Counted from the stretch's first letter, positions 33,270-43,506 are shown. The stretch: 51,898 bases of DNA from Alphaproteobacteria bacterium (GCA_028817795.1 JAPPOU010000118.1:1-51898), one strand, 5' to 3'. Program-made: numbers and translations. The notes: generated by a model from the sequence alone, not told the origin.

Positions 33270-35275
33270 ACCCGCTTCTTAATCTCTGCCGCCAGATTTT
33301 CTGCCGTAATACCGAAATGTGCATAGAGGTCTTGGTACGGCGCGGATTCGCCAAAGCTGTTCATGCCGACAAACACGCCATCATGCCCGATGAAGGCATC
33401 CCAGCCCTGCCGCACAGCGGCTTCAACAGCCGCATTCACTTTTGTCGTGCCACGGACAGCAGCTTTGTATTTATCATCCTGCTGCGTAAACAGCTCAAGG
33501 CACGGCGCGGAAACGATACGTGCCGCAATGCCATCTTTTTGCAAAAGCTCCAGCGCGTTCACGGCAATCTCGACTTCTGAACCTGTTGCCCAGATGGTCA
33601 CAGCCGCTTTTTCATCTTCGTGCAGCACATAGGCCCCACGCGCAGACAGGTTTTCATCCGTATGCGTTCTGCGCAGTGTTGGCAGCCCCTGACGGGTTAA
33701 TGCCAAAACAGAGGGCGCGGACACCGCATCCAGCGCAGCCTGCCAGCATTCCGCTGTCTCAATAACATCCGCAGGGCGGAAGACCAAAACGCCCGGAATG
33801 CAGCGCAACGCCGCCAGATGTTCGACCGGCTGGTGCGTCGGGCCATCTTCACCAAGGCCAATCGAGTCATGCGTCATCACATAAACAACGCGCTGCTTCA
33901 TCAAGGCCGACAGGCGAATGGACGGACGGCAATAATCCGTGAACGTCAAGAATGTGCCGCCATAGGGGATGATGCCCCGGTGCAGCGCCATGCCATTCAT
34001 CATCGCCGCCATCGCATGCTCACGCACGCCGTAATAAACGTAGCTGCCTTTAAAATTATCTTTTGCAACACCGCCCATATCCTTGACCAATGTCAGGTTG
34101 GACCCCGTCAAATCTGCAGAGCCGCCGATTAATTCCGGCAATGCAGGCACAAGTTGTTCCAAAACCTTGCCGCTGGCGGCACGCGTTGCAATTTTCGGCG
34201 CCTCTTCAGACATTTTCTTTTTAAAGTTGCCGATCACATCCGTAACAACACTGGACACATCCCCTTTCAGGGCGCGATCAAAGGCCACACGCTTTGCAGC
34301 GTCCAATGCATCGTGGCGCGCCTGCCAGTTTTTGCGCTCGCCCTGCCATTGCCGCCCTGCATCGCGCCATGCTGCCAAAACATCGTCCGGCACATCAAAA
34401 GGTGCATGCGTCCACCCCAAAGCTTCGCGTGCACCTTTAATTTCGTCATCGCCCAAGGGCGCGCCATGGCTGCTCGCGGTGCCTGCCTTGGTCGGCGCGC
34501 CATAGCCGATTTTTGTCTTGCAACAAATCAAGCTGGGTTTCTCGGTATTCAGTTGTGCAGCAGAAATCGCCTTGGCAACAGCATCCGGGTCGTGCCCGTC
34601 AACATCAAAGGTTTCAAAGCCGTAAGATTCAAAACGCTTTTTGGTATCATCAGTGAAAGACAACGATGTTGGGCCATCAATGGAAATGCCGTTGTCATCA
34701 TAAAGAACAATCAAACGGCCCAGACCCAAATGCCCGGCAAGCGAGCAGGCTTCATGGCTAATCCCCTCCATCATATCACCGTCACCTGCAATAACATAGG
34801 TGTAGTGATTGACCAGATCACCGCCGTAACGGGCATGCATTAAACGTTCGGCCAGCGCAAAGCCAACGGCATTGGAAATGCCCTGCCCCAGCGGGCCTGT
34901 TGTGGTTTCAACGCCGATTTCCGGCATCACTTCCGGATGCCCGGCCGTCAGCGCACCAATCTGGCGGAACTTCTTAATTTCCTCCAGCGTCATTTTTTCG
35001 TACCCTGTCAGATAGCCCAGCGCATACAGCAGCATTGAACCATGACCTGCCGACAATATAAAACGGTCACGGTCCGGCCACAGCGGTGCGGAGGGGTCAA
35101 ACTTTAAAAACTGCGTGAACAAAACCGTTGCCACATCGGCCATGCCCATCGGCATGCCGGGGTGGCCGGAATTGGCTTTTTGCACCGCATCCATCGACAG
35201 GGCGCGAATGGCATTCGCCATATCCTTGTGCGCGACGGACTGGGGGGCGTTTTTTTCTGCAGTTTGTGCGGGCAT
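33266..35275 (-). CDS. tkt: Transketolase
   Basis: 669 residues, full length. Thiamine-diphosphate enzyme of the pentose phosphate pathway moving two-carbon units between sugars. Visible: HGSMLLYALGYLTGY, GPLGQGISNAVGFALAERLM, the ThDP-binding GDGDMMEGISHEACSLAGHLGLGRLIVLYDDN, and in the middle domain GEDGPTHQPVEHLAALR. AGGAC precedes the ATG. It follows sppA on the same strand after 97 bases and probably has its own promoter. Confidence 0.96.
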   Translation of the reverse strand: MPAQTAEKNAPQSVAHKDMANAIRALSMDAVQKANSGHPGMPMGMADVATVLFTQFLKFDPSAPLWPDRDRFILSAGHGSMLLYALGYLTGYEKMTLEEIKKFRQIGALTAGHPEVMPEIGVETTTGPLGQGISNAVGFALAERLMHARYGGDLVNHYTYVIAGDGDMMEGISHEACSLAGHLGLGRLIVLYDDNGISIDGPTSLSFTDDTKKRFESYGFETFDVDGHDPDAVAKAISAAQLNTEKPSLICCKTKIGYGAPTKAGTASSHGAPLGDDEIKGAREALGWTHAPFDVPDDVLAAWRDAGRQWQGERKNWQARHDALDAAKRVAFDRALKGDVSSVVTDVIGNFKKKMSEEAPKIATRAASGKVLEQLVPALPELIGGSADLTGSNLTLVKDMGGVAKDNFKGSYVYYGVREHAMAAMMNGMALHRGIIPYGGTFLTFTDYCRPSIRLSALMKQRVVYVMTHDSIGLGEDGPTHQPVEHLAALRCIPGVLVFRPADVIETAECWQAALDAVSAPSVLALTRQGLPTLRRTHTDENLSARGAYVLHEDEKAAVTIWATGSEVEIAVNALELLQKDGIAARIVSAPCLELFTQQDDKYKAAVRGTTKVNAAVEAAVRQGWDAFIGHDGVFVGMNSFGESAPYQDLYAHFGITAENLAAEIKKRV

Positions 35276-35372
35276 AATGTCCTCTTTTTCTATATAAAAA
35301 TGACCTCTCAGGCGGAAAGATGCCCTTTTCGCGGGGCAAGGTCAACCGTTATACGCAGCGTAAAAACGCCGT

Positions 35373-37292
35373 TTAGTGAATAATATCAACATCAGGCAAA
35401 CGTAATATCTGGCTGTTACGCACCTCCAGACCGTCTTTCAGCAAAACCGCCATATCCGCTGCCGTCAACTGGTAAGACGGCGCTGAAGCGCCAGAGCCTT
35501 CCAACGCCAAGGACAAAAACATTTCAAACGCCGATTTCCGTGGCGGGAAGCGCACAACGGGCACATTGACATTCACATCCATTTTCGCTTCCGTCTTGGC
35601 CAAGGCAATCGCAACATCCAATCCACCCAGCGCATCGACAAGGCCTATCTTTTCGGCCTGCGCGCCCGTAAAGACCCGCCCCTCTGCGACTTTCGATATA
35701 TCTTTGGAATCAATACCGCGCCCTTCGGCGACACGTTCCAGAAAAGCATCGTATACACGGGCCAAAAGATGATCGAATTTTGCAAATTCCGCCTTGCTAA
35801 AGGGCTTGGTCGATGACCACATCCGCGCATGCGGGTCTTCGCTGATCGCCTCCACTTCAATACCCAGCTTGTCAGCCAGCCGCGAAAATTCCATTTTTCC
35901 GCCAAAAACGCCGATCGATCCCGTAATCGTGCCGGGTTGCGCCACAATTTTATCCGCCGTGCTGGATATCCAGTACCCGCCGGACGTTGCATAACTGCCC
36001 ATCGACACAATAACGGGGCGACCCTTTTTCTGCATCCGTGCCATCGCATGGCGAATGGTTTCCGCCGCCGCAGGCGCGCCGCCCGGACTATCTATGCGGA
36101 AGACAACGGCGGCAACGTCTTCATCGTCCATGGCTTCTTCAAAGGCGGCTTTGATTTTATCCGCCGCCATCACGTTGCCTGACAATCCCAGCGCATACGT
36201 CGTCCCCGCCCGCGCAAAGGGCATGATATCCCCCGCACCATAGATCAGCGCGATCTTGGCTTTGTCGCGATACGTGCCGGGTGGTGCGCTGCGGCGCATC
36301 AGGTTTGTCACAAACCCTGCAACGCCATGGGCAGATGTCGCCTCATCCGCCAGAAAGGAATAACCTGTCAATTCAACAAAGTGGTTATCACCGCCCGGAT
36401 CCCCTTCATCCGGTGCCTTCATTTTTGCGCCACGCAATATCGTGCGGGCTTCATCCACCATTTCATCAACATAGCCGATCTTGTCGACCAGCTTTTCCGA
36501 CAAGGCTTCTTTATCAACGAAGACGGCGCGGGCCAATAGGCCAGACACATCTTGCGGCGTAAAGTTACGATCCAGCGCAATGCCCTCCTTGATCTGGCGT
36601 GATAAATCGCCAATCAAGCCCGACATGTTTTCACGCGTCGGCGCAGACATGCCTGTTTGCGTCAGGCTTTCCGGTGCGGATTTGTAACGGCCCTGATGCG
36701 CAAATTCCGCCGTCACGCCAACCTTGTCAAAAAGCCCTTTAAAGAAAGGCACTTCCGCCGATATGCCGCCAATACTGACCGCGCCGACAGGCTGCAGCCA
36801 GATTTGGTCAAACGCAGCAGCCAAGTAATACCCGCCAAGGCCAGAGGATGTTGCGCCATAACTATCTGCATAAATCCATGTAAACTTGCCCGAAGCGCGA
36901 AAAGCTTTTACGGCATGGCGCAGTTCTTGTATCTGCGCCAGTGACAAGGCCGGGTCTTCCAGCTTGGCAAGGAACCCCTTCACACGCGGGTCTTTCGCCG
37001 CCGCGTGCAGAGCATCTGTAATTTCATGCAGCGTTGTCACTGGGCGCAATAACGGCTGGCTGAACGATGGCTTACCCGCGACTTCAGCCAGATCCTTTTT
37101 AAATGTATAGGTCAAAACAATCGTATCGGGCAACGCAGGCGGCTGGTACGATGCCGCCCTTGAAATCGTCGCGACAATAAGCGCCGTTGAAATTGTCGTC
37201 GCGATACCGATAACAATAAAAAACCGACTGAAGAAAGCCCACAAACGGCCCGTGCCTCTGTCTTCCTTGCGGCGCTGCGGTGAATAAGCCAT
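35373..37292 (-). CDS. sppA: Signal peptide peptidase SppA, long form
   Basis: 639 residues, the double-domain 67-kDa type. N-terminal anchor (FFIVIGIATTISTALIVATI). Two S49 domains: the general-base Lys is K204 (GRYKSAPESL) in the first and the nucleophile S437 (MGSYATSGGYWIS) in the second, the arrangement of E. coli SppA. Degrades signal peptides left in the membrane after secretion; the active site faces the periplasm. Upstream is a 420-base gap with a terminator of the opposite gene group. Confidence 0.93.
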   Translation of the reverse strand: MAYSPQRRKEDRGTGRLWAFFSRFFIVIGIATTISTALIVATISRAASYQPPALPDTIVLTYTFKKDLAEVAGKPSFSQPLLRPVTTLHEITDALHAAAKDPRVKGFLAKLEDPALSLAQIQELRHAVKAFRASGKFTWIYADSYGATSSGLGGYYLAAAFDQIWLQPVGAVSIGGISAEVPFFKGLFDKVGVTAEFAHQGRYKSAPESLTQTGMSAPTRENMSGLIGDLSRQIKEGIALDRNFTPQDVSGLLARAVFVDKEALSEKLVDKIGYVDEMVDEARTILRGAKMKAPDEGDPGGDNHFVELTGYSFLADEATSAHGVAGFVTNLMRRSAPPGTYRDKAKIALIYGAGDIMPFARAGTTYALGLSGNVMAADKIKAAFEEAMDDEDVAAVVFRIDSPGGAPAAAETIRHAMARMQKKGRPVIVSMGSYATSGGYWISSTADKIVAQPGTITGSIGVFGGKMEFSRLADKLGIEVEAISEDPHARMWSSTKPFSKAEFAKFDHLLARVYDAFLERVAEGRGIDSKDISKVAEGRVFTGAQAEKIGLVDALGGLDVAIALAKTEAKMDVNVNVPVVRFPPRKSAFEMFLSLALEGSGASAPSYQLTAADMAVLLKDGLEVRNSQILRLPDVDIIH

Positions 37293-37712
37293 GCGTTCCC
37301 TCTTCGTTTTTATTTCATGACGAAAGAAAATTGTTTTTGCATTCTAACGCATCATTCCCTGTTGAACGACACGGAATTTGCAGTTACAGTGGAGAACATA
37401 CACAAAAAAAAAAGACCCCGCGCCTTTTACAAGAACGCGGGGCAGATCATCGAAGCGAAGTATTGGGGACGCACCATCCGGAAACCTGAATAAAGGGCAC
37501 GGCTGGTGTTCCTCGATTCATAGTCTGTTGATTCTGTGGATAAGAGTCGAGTCATTTCTTTGAGGCAACGCTCTCTTCATGAATATCAAAAGCTTGCAAA
37601 ATCATTCCGGAAACATGGGCCACCATACCTTTGCCGGAATCTTTTGCGTTGTTCAAAAATACGCTGCGAATCGGTTTTCTTGCATGAAGAAAGACAGAAA
37701 AGAGACTGATTT
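37293..37712. other. 420-base intergenic region
   Basis: Holds a strong minus-strand intrinsic terminator (37404-37442), one DnaA-box-like 9-mer (TGTGGATAA, 37535-37543) and a short minus-strand reading frame (37552-37719). No recognised RNA gene. The plus strand also has a 45-codon frame from about 37579, which is not supported. Confidence 0.6.
37404..37442 (-). terminator. Intrinsic terminator, minus strand
   Basis: CCCCGCG (37416-37422) and CGCGGGG (37436-37442) form a perfect seven-base G+C stem with a 13-base loop; on the minus strand it is followed directly by a run of ten Us (37404-37413). Probably ends the transcript of the kinase-aroC-ATPase group that runs leftwards. Confidence 0.85.
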
Positions 37713-37719
37713 TTAACAA
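37552..37719 (-). CDS. Possible 55-residue small protein
   Basis: An open frame from a TTG at 37719 to a TGA at 37552. The TTG overlaps the end of the ATPase gene by seven bases and GAGGG stands just upstream, so coupled translation is possible. The second half reads like protein (NNAKDSGKGMVAHVSGMILQ then AFDIHEESVASKK). No family recognised; it may be a remnant of a longer gene or chance. Confidence 0.25.
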   Translation of the reverse strand: MLKISLFSVFLHARKPIRSVFLNNAKDSGKGMVAHVSGMILQAFDIHEESVASKK

Positions 37720-38252
37720 TCGCCCTCAAGGCGGGCCATAATAAAATCCGCGCGCCTATCCACATCTAGCTTGGGTATTTCAAGCAAGGTATATCCCGAT
37801 GCTATGTAGGCTTCGTTCTGCGCATGATATTCACGCACGGCATCATCGAAACTGCGTTTGCGTTCGGCATCCTGCACAAATATCTCCTGCCATGGCGGCA
37901 CGACAAAGACACGCTTGTTATAGCGGCACAAAGCCGCTGCCTTTAGATGATGTAGCGCAGGCGGGCTGCAATAAGACACTGCTTCGGGAATGCCTCTATC
38001 AAAAATAACAGGCCGGGCTTCTTCTGCTACGCTTTCAAAATTATGAATATTGTGCGTCAGGATCATTTCACCCAGCAACGCACCATTTTTCCACGGCACG
38101 GCTTCGCCGCCAATCATTTCCTGTCGACGCACAATGTCACGCCCCGCTTCGGACACACACAAAATGCCCCGCTGCTGCAAAGCGGTCAGCAGTGTCGATT
38201 TTCCCCCACCGGAACACCCTGTAAGAATATGAAAGTTTTGCTTTTCGCGCAT
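37713..38252 (-). CDS. AAA-type ATP-binding protein (predicted kinase/ATPase)
   Basis: 179 residues from the ATG at 38252, which overlaps the aroC stop in a TGATG junction. Walker A at 11-18 (GCSGGGKST), FDRGIPEAVSYC as Walker B-like segment, and an end ESGYT-like region (YIASGYTLLEIPKLDVDRRADFI). The pattern fits the AAA_28 group of small P-loop proteins often annotated as predicted ATPases. Substrate unknown. Last of the deoxynucleoside kinase-aroC-ATPase group. Confidence 0.8.
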   Translation of the reverse strand: MREKQNFHILTGCSGGGKSTLLTALQQRGILCVSEAGRDIVRRQEMIGGEAVPWKNGALLGEMILTHNIHNFESVAEEARPVIFDRGIPEAVSYCSPPALHHLKAAALCRYNKRVFVVPPWQEIFVQDAERKRSFDDAVREYHAQNEAYIASGYTLLEIPKLDVDRRADFIMARLEGDC

Positions 38253-39325
38253 CACGCGCCGCACTGCCCGCGATGACGCAGCAAATGGTCAGCCAGCACA
38301 ATCGCCAGCATAGCTTCAGCCACGGGCGCACCGCGAATACCGACGCAGGGATCATGACGGCCCTTGGTACGGATATCGGTTTCGTTGCCGTTTTTATCAA
38401 TTGTTTCGACAGGCGTTAAAATGGAACTGGTCGGCTTGAACGCCATGCGGGCTACAATATCCTGCCCTGTCGAAATCCCACCCAGTATGCCGCCTGCATT
38501 ATTGGACAGGAAATGCGGTTTGCCGCCCTTCATGCGGATACGGTCGGCATTTCCCTCGCCAGACAGCAGCGCCGCCTCAAAGCCCGCGCCAATCTCAACG
38601 CCTTTAACAGCGTTAATGCCCATTAATGCTTTTGCAATATCCGCATCCAACTTATCAGCAACAGGCGCCCCCAGACCTGCCGGAATGCCGGATGCCACAA
38701 CCTCGACCACCGCACCTGCGCTGGAACCGTTCTTGCGCGCGCCATCCAAAAACCCTTCCCAGACCGGCACAATTTCAGGATCAGGCGCAAAAAAGGCGTT
38801 ATCCTCTACGGTGGCCCAATCCCAGTTCTCGCGGTCGATAGCATGGGGGCCGATCTGGATAACGGCGGCACGCACTGTCACCGCATCGCCCAGAACCTTT
38901 CGCGCCAATGCGCCTGCGGCCACGCGGCTAGCCGTTTCACGTGCCGAGGCACGTCCGCCACCACGATAATCACGCACACCGTATTTCGCATCGTAAGTGA
39001 AGTCGGCATGGCCCGGACGAAACTTATCCATGATTTCGGAATAATCTTTTGACCGTGCATCGGTATTGCGGATCAAAAGGCTGACGGGCGTTCCTGTTGT
39101 TTTGCCCTCGAACACGCCGGATAAAATTTCAACTTTATCGGCTTCTTGCCTTTGGGTGGTATAGCGGCTTTGCCCTGGCTTTCTTTTATCCAGAAAGGAC
39201 TGGATAAAAGCTTCATCCAAATCAAGGCGCGGCGGCATGCCATCAACCACGCAGCCAATCGCCGGGCCGTGGCTTTCGCCCCATGTGGTGTAACGGAAAA
39301 GATGGCCAAAGGTGTTCTGTGACAT
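38252..39325 (-). CDS. aroC: Chorismate synthase
   Basis: 357 residues from the ATG at 39325 (the open frame extends 90 bases further without support). Last step of the shikimate pathway: EPSP to chorismate with reduced FMN. Signatures: [19 protein letters not shown] at the start, [37 protein letters not shown] region in the middle and [18 protein letters not shown] near the end. Follows the deoxynucleoside kinase by 52 bases and is coupled to the ATPase by TGATG. Confidence 0.96.
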   Translation of the reverse strand: MSQNTFGHLFRYTTWGESHGPAIGCVVDGMPPRLDLDEAFIQSFLDKRKPGQSRYTTQRQEADKVEILSGVFEGKTTGTPVSLLIRNTDARSKDYSEIMDKFRPGHADFTYDAKYGVRDYRGGGRASARETASRVAAGALARKVLGDAVTVRAAVIQIGPHAIDRENWDWATVEDNAFFAPDPEIVPVWEGFLDGARKNGSSAGAVVEVVASGIPAGLGAPVADKLDADIAKALMGINAVKGVEIGAGFEAALLSGEGNADRIRMKGGKPHFLSNNAGGILGGISTGQDIVARMAFKPTSSILTPVETIDKNGNETDIRTKGRHDPCVGIRGAPVAEAMLAIVLADHLLRHRGQCGA

Positions 39326-39377
39326 TGTGAAACAAGCATCCAATCTGGCCACTATTCTACAGAATAAAACGGCCCTG

Positions 39378-40004
39378 TTAAGCCGGAATTTTGCCCCGGA
39401 CATGCGACATGACATCGGGCACCGAAAGGCGGCTTTTAATTTGGCGGATCACCTCTGCCGTATCCTCTTCAGAGGATTCAAAATTATAAGCCCCCGCATC
39501 AATATCAATAACAGGGATATAATGCGATACGGCCTGTACTTCTTTTTGCACGGCGGCAGACAGGGCCTCAACATAACGAATATCAACCTTGGATTCGAAC
39601 GTACGCCCACGCTGCATAATGCGGCGCATAATCTCTTCGGGCGGGCAGACAAGATTAACCAACAAATCAGGCGCACCCGCCGCTTCGATCACGCGATCAA
39701 GGGAATAGAAAACGGGGCGTTCATAACTGCCCACTGCGTGACGCGAGGCATAGGCCCGGTGCACCACGGCGGAATGGTCGAAAACGCAGCCGCTGTTGCC
39801 AAGGCGCTTGATCTGGTGGAGATAGTCTAAAAGGAAGAAGAGGTTTTTTTCAAAGCCGTATTCGGACGGCGCGTCATAAAAATCTGAAAGGAAGGGGTGG
39901 GTTTCAACAGGCTCTGTTACATGCTGCCAGCCATAGTAGCGTGCAATTTTTTCCGCCAGTGTCGTCTTGCCAACGCCCAACGGCCCGCAAAGCTCGATGC
40001 GCAT
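39378..40004 (-). CDS. Deoxynucleoside kinase (dCK/dGK/dAK family)
   Basis: 208 residues from the ATG at 40004 with AGGGG upstream; the longer frame to 40085 lacks a ribosome site. P-loop at 6-13 (GPLGVGKTT), the ...[14 protein letters not shown]... segment with the substrate Glu, [15 protein letters not shown] with the D-R/H-S type motif and a lid rich in Arg ([12 protein letters not shown]). Phosphorylates a deoxynucleoside for nucleotide salvage; which one cannot be told. First gene of the group with aroC. The stretch from its start to 40346 is non-coding. Confidence 0.85.
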   Translation of the reverse strand: MRIELCGPLGVGKTTLAEKIARYYGWQHVTEPVETHPFLSDFYDAPSEYGFEKNLFFLLDYLHQIKRLGNSGCVFDHSAVVHRAYASRHAVGSYERPVFYSLDRVIEAAGAPDLLVNLVCPPEEIMRRIMQRGRTFESKVDIRYVEALSAAVQKEVQAVSHYIPVIDIDAGAYNFESSEEDTAEVIRQIKSRLSVPDVMSHVRGKIPA

Positions 40005-40346
40005 ACTGCCCCGCCCCTTTCGCTGAAGTATTCTCTTGAGATGTTGTGGTGATTCAAGGCTACCCACTGGAGGGAGTCGCGACAACCCTATTTATTGCGC
40101 CTGCATGCAGAAAAAAAACTTGCAATCATCGCGCGCAACGTTCCATGCAACGCAGCGCGATTCCCCTGACCAATTCCCATCAAACCCCTCCCCTCCTTTC
40201 TTTCCCCTCAAACAGCCCTTCAGTCGTAACATATGCCACGCCCACTTATTTTTCGTAATATAAAAGTTATGTCTAGCATTGACTCTTGCGCGCCGCACCT
40301 GTATTTCCATACCAGATTTACGCAACGCAAAAACGGGAGCCACCAG
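40005..40346. other. 342-base divergent intergenic region
   Basis: Between the kinase and the HAD hydrolase. No RNA gene recognised. Contains a 10-base palindrome CTGCATGCAG followed by eight As near 40102-40120, a C/T-rich stretch around 40175-40205 and TTGACT (about 40280) with a weak TATTTC 17 bases on, a possible promoter for the HAD gene. Confidence 0.5.
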
Positions 40347-41105
40347 ATGCCCAAAGCCATCTTCCTCGACATGGACGACACGCTCATCGCAACAAACGTG
40401 CTCTATGAAAACGCTGTCGCGCACCTGCGCGGTTTCATGGCTCACTTTGGCCACCCCCCTGAAAAAGTGCAGGACACCTTCAACCGAATCGACAAGGATA
40501 TGTACAAGCTTCACGGCCTGTCGATTGAGCGCATGCCCTCCAGCTTTGCGGCCGTACTCAAAGACTTGGCGCCTGAACAGGCAGGAGAAAGCAACACCGC
40601 TGTTGTGCGGGGGTTTGCATCTTCCATCTTCAATACCGTCGCCAATGTCAAACCCGGCGTTCCCGAAGCTATTTCCCAACTGGCGGCAGAGGGCTATGAA
40701 CTTCACATCATCACCTCTGGCAATGACAAGGTGCAGGCAGACCGTTTCTCGCACCTTCCATTCCGCGACAAGATCAAGAGCCTGCATGTCGTGCCCTCCA
40801 AAGACAAAGCTGTCTTTGAAACCGCCCTACGGAAAACAGGCCTGCGCCCCGATGAAGCGCTTATGATCGGCGACAGTATGAAATCAGATATCCTTCCCTC
40901 TACAGCGGCAGGCATGAAGGCTATATTGATTGAACCCCAACCCGGTGTTCCCGGTTTCTTCCACGCCGCGCAAGACAATCAACCCACGCTGCCCGAAGGC
41001 GCGCGCCTGTGCCACTCGCTGATCGAGGCCGCACGTACTATTATCGAAGATGACCGCCCTGCGCCCACCACGCGAAAAGCGCCCGGCAGGAATATGTCAC
41101 CCTGA
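40347..41105 (+). CDS. HAD-superfamily hydrolase
   Basis: 252 residues from the ATG at 40347 (GGGAG upstream). HAD motif I is FLDMDDTLIA (D7 nucleophile, D9 acid); motif II is HIITSGN; motif III a Lys near SKDK; motif IV GDSMKSDILPSTAAGM with D-S-x3-D. The fold suggests a small phosphatase of the pyrimidine nucleotidase/haloacid type. Substrate unknown. Stop lies 64 bases before lptF. Confidence 0.88.
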   Translation: MPKAIFLDMDDTLIATNVLYENAVAHLRGFMAHFGHPPEKVQDTFNRIDKDMYKLHGLSIERMPSSFAAVLKDLAPEQAGESNTAVVRGFASSIFNTVANVKPGVPEAISQLAAEGYELHIITSGNDKVQADRFSHLPFRDKIKSLHVVPSKDKAVFETALRKTGLRPDEALMIGDSMKSDILPSTAAGMKAILIEPQPGVPGFFHAAQDNQPTLPEGARLCHSLIEAARTIIEDDRPAPTTRKAPGRNMSP

Positions 41106-41169
41106 CAGGTTTTTACGGGATATTGAGCTTCACCGCCGGATACCTTATATATGGCAGGGAGTCCTGCCC

Positions 41170-42312
41170 ATGCTAATTACACGCTATCTTATTCGTAATC
41201 TCCTTATCGTCACGGCCTTTGTCGTCGTGACGCTGACGGCCGTGATCTGGCTGACGCAGTCATTGAAGCTGTTGGAAATCGTGGCCAGCTCCGATGCGCC
41301 GCCATCCCTGTTCTTAAAACTTGTCATCCTCTCGCTGCCACGGTTTTTGGAAATTATCCTGCCGTTGTCGCTCGTCATCGCCGTTTTGTTCACCTATAAC
41401 CGCCTGACCGTCGACAACGAACTGATTGTCATGCGCGCCTGCGGCATCAACCATTTATCACTGGCACGGCCCGCGCTGGTTGTGGCGGGCGTGCTGACGC
41501 TGATCCTGTTATCGCTAACCAGTTACATTTCCCCCAAAAGCACAGGACAGCTCATTTACCTGCGCGAAACGGTGAAAGCGCAGTATTCCGCCTTTTTGCT
41601 GCGCGAAGGCGTGTTCAATACGTTTGGTGATGATCTCACCGTTTATCTGCGCCGCCGCGACTCTGCAGGCGATCTTTACGGCCTGATGATCCACGACACG
41701 CGGGACAAGGAAAAACCACCCGTCACCATCACCGCCAAAAAAGGCCGCATCGTCATGGACGGCGAGCTGCCCACCATTATCGTTTATGACGGGATGCGCC
41801 ACCAGATGGACAGGCGCAAAAACGCGCTGACCAAGCTGTATTTCTCGAAATACACAATCGAGATCAAAAACTTTGGCGAAAGCGGCTTTGTGCACTGGCG
41901 GGAAGCCAATGAACGCACCTTGACCGAACTTTTACAGCCCGACATGACAGACGAACGCGAACGGCTGCGCAAGGATGCCTTCCTTGCGGAATTCCACCGC
42001 CGCATCCTCTCCCCCTTCAATGCGCTGGGCTTTACAGCCATCGCGTTGTCCGTTCTGCTCCTGGGGTCTTTCAACCGGCGTGGCCAGCGCAAAAAAATCC
42101 TTGCCGCCGCCCTGCTTGTCGTCGCCATGCAAAGCACGAGCCTTTTGACAATCAACGCCATGAAAACGCATTTCGCGGCGGTCTATCTTCTTTACGCGTT
42201 CACACTGCTGCCGCCTGCAGGCGCGCTCTATTTGCTCAGCTTTCGGGGGGAACAGACATTGATGTCAACGCTACGCAACCTGCGCCGCAAGCAAACGGAG
42301 GCTCTTGCATGA
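41170..42312 (+). CDS. lptF: LPS export permease LptF
   Basis: 380 residues from the ATG at 41170 (GGGAG). Inner-membrane half of the LptB2FGC exporter that extracts LPS and pushes it over the LptA bridge. Six membrane helices with the periplasmic jellyroll-like domain between helices 3 and 4 (about 155-285). ISPKSTGQLIYLRETVKAQYSAFLLREGVFNTFGDDLTVYLRRR is characteristic. Its TGA overlaps the lptG ATG (ATGA), so the two subunits are made together. Confidence 0.93.
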   Translation: MLITRYLIRNLLIVTAFVVVTLTAVIWLTQSLKLLEIVASSDAPPSLFLKLVILSLPRFLEIILPLSLVIAVLFTYNRLTVDNELIVMRACGINHLSLARPALVVAGVLTLILLSLTSYISPKSTGQLIYLRETVKAQYSAFLLREGVFNTFGDDLTVYLRRRDSAGDLYGLMIHDTRDKEKPPVTITAKKGRIVMDGELPTIIVYDGMRHQMDRRKNALTKLYFSKYTIEIKNFGESGFVHWREANERTLTELLQPDMTDERERLRKDAFLAEFHRRILSPFNALGFTAIALSVLLLGSFNRRGQRKKILAAALLVVAMQSTSLLTINAMKTHFAAVYLLYAFTLLPPAGALYLLSFRGEQTLMSTLRNLRRKQTEALA

Positions 42313-43400
42313 TCGCCCCCACGCGCCTGTCGCGCTACCTCAGCAAAACATTTATCACCAGTTTTATAGGGCTAACGCTGATATTGATGGCCATTATTTT
42401 CGTGTTTGAATTTGGCGAGCTTTTGCGCCGTGCTGCCAACCAAGAGGCCGCAACGCTGAATATCGCCCTTATCATGGCGGCACTGAAGCTCCCCTATACC
42501 GGTGAAATCCTGTTCCCTTTTGCCATCCTTTTTGGTGCAATACACACCTGCTGGAAACTCAACCGCACGCAAGAGCTTGTGATTATGCGGTCTGCAGGAT
42601 TATCGGTCTGGCAATTTTTAGGCCCTGTCGTTCTGGCCGCGATTTGCGTCGGCGCGCTGGCCACGGGCATCGTCAATCCCATCGCGTCCGCAACGCTGTC
42701 AAAATTCCGGCAGATGGAAACAGTGTACTTTCGCAAGAACAGCAACCTTGTCTCCGTATCGCAAACAGGGATTTGGCTGCGCCAGCCCGCCGAAGACGGT
42801 TACGCGCTTTTGCACGCCAGCACGCTGGACCAAAAACAATGGCGGATGGATAACGTGACCGTCTATACCTTCGATGACCGGGACAACTTCAAAAGCCGCA
42901 TCGACAGCCCCGAAACCTGGCTGAAAGACGGCTATTGGGACGTGAAAGACGCGCTGGTCAATACCAGAGGCGGCACAGCAACGGAAACGGGTGTTCATAT
43001 TCCAACGGAGCTGACAGCCCGCAAAATTGAAGACACCTTTGCCGATCCCGACATGATTTCATTCTGGAATATACCGCGCTACGTTAAAATTATGGAAGAA
43101 ACAGGCTTTCCCTCCACGCGCCTGCGCATTCATTTCCAATCACTGCTGGCCCAGCCGCTTCTGTTTGCCGCCATGGTTTTGCTGGCTGCGACATTTTCGT
43201 TACGCCCGCCAAGATTCAGGGGTACCGGCATCATGGTCGCCCTTGGCGCCGCCACCGGTTTCTTTGTATTCTTCATGGAGTCCATTCTGGGCGCTTTCGG
43301 CGCTTCCCAGAAAATCCCGGTCTTTCTGGCTGCCTGGACGCCTGCCGTTGTCGGCACTCTTTTGGGCATCACGGCTTTACTGCATATGGAAGATGGCTGA
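42309..43400 (+). CDS. lptG: LPS export permease LptG
   Basis: 363 residues, starting in the ATGA overlap with lptF. Partner permease with the same architecture: helices, NRTQELVIMRSAGLSVWQFL, the periplasmic domain, then RLRIHFQSLLAQPLLFAAMVLLAATFSLRPPRFRG near 275-310, the typical LptG C-terminal helices with the coupling loop to LptB. lptB and lptC are not in the window. Confidence 0.93.
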   Translation: MIAPTRLSRYLSKTFITSFIGLTLILMAIIFVFEFGELLRRAANQEAATLNIALIMAALKLPYTGEILFPFAILFGAIHTCWKLNRTQELVIMRSAGLSVWQFLGPVVLAAICVGALATGIVNPIASATLSKFRQMETVYFRKNSNLVSVSQTGIWLRQPAEDGYALLHASTLDQKQWRMDNVTVYTFDDRDNFKSRIDSPETWLKDGYWDVKDALVNTRGGTATETGVHIPTELTARKIEDTFADPDMISFWNIPRYVKIMEETGFPSTRLRIHFQSLLAQPLLFAAMVLLAATFSLRPPRFRGTGIMVALGAATGFFVFFMESILGAFGASQKIPVFLAAWTPAVVGTLLGITALLHMEDG

Positions 43401-43434
43401 CAAAAAAATACTTTTTGTAACGGCATGTTAACGA

Positions 43435-43464
43435 TTGAGTAAAGAGAAGCATTTAGACTATAAA
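43435..43464 (+). promoter_or_regulatory. Candidate promoter for mlaA-mlaC
   Basis: TTGAGT (43435-43440), 18-base spacer, TATAAA (43459-43464), about 43 bases before mlaA. Confidence 0.4.
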
Positions 43465-43506
43465 GGCAAACGGGATCAAAACCGTTCAGAATCAGCAGGG
43501 TCCGCC

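Noticed and set aside
37535..37543. Perfect DnaA-box 9-mer (TGTGGATAA) in the 420-base gap, possible origin
   Set aside because: Only one box, no AT-rich unwinding region and no cluster; the same 9-mer also occurs inside mlaA near 44236, so chance is likely.
37443..37560. 6S RNA or another structured RNA before the terminator
   Set aside because: A GGTGTTC-like element is present but no long closing stem or central bubble could be drawn; tmRNA, SRP RNA and RNase P signatures are missing.
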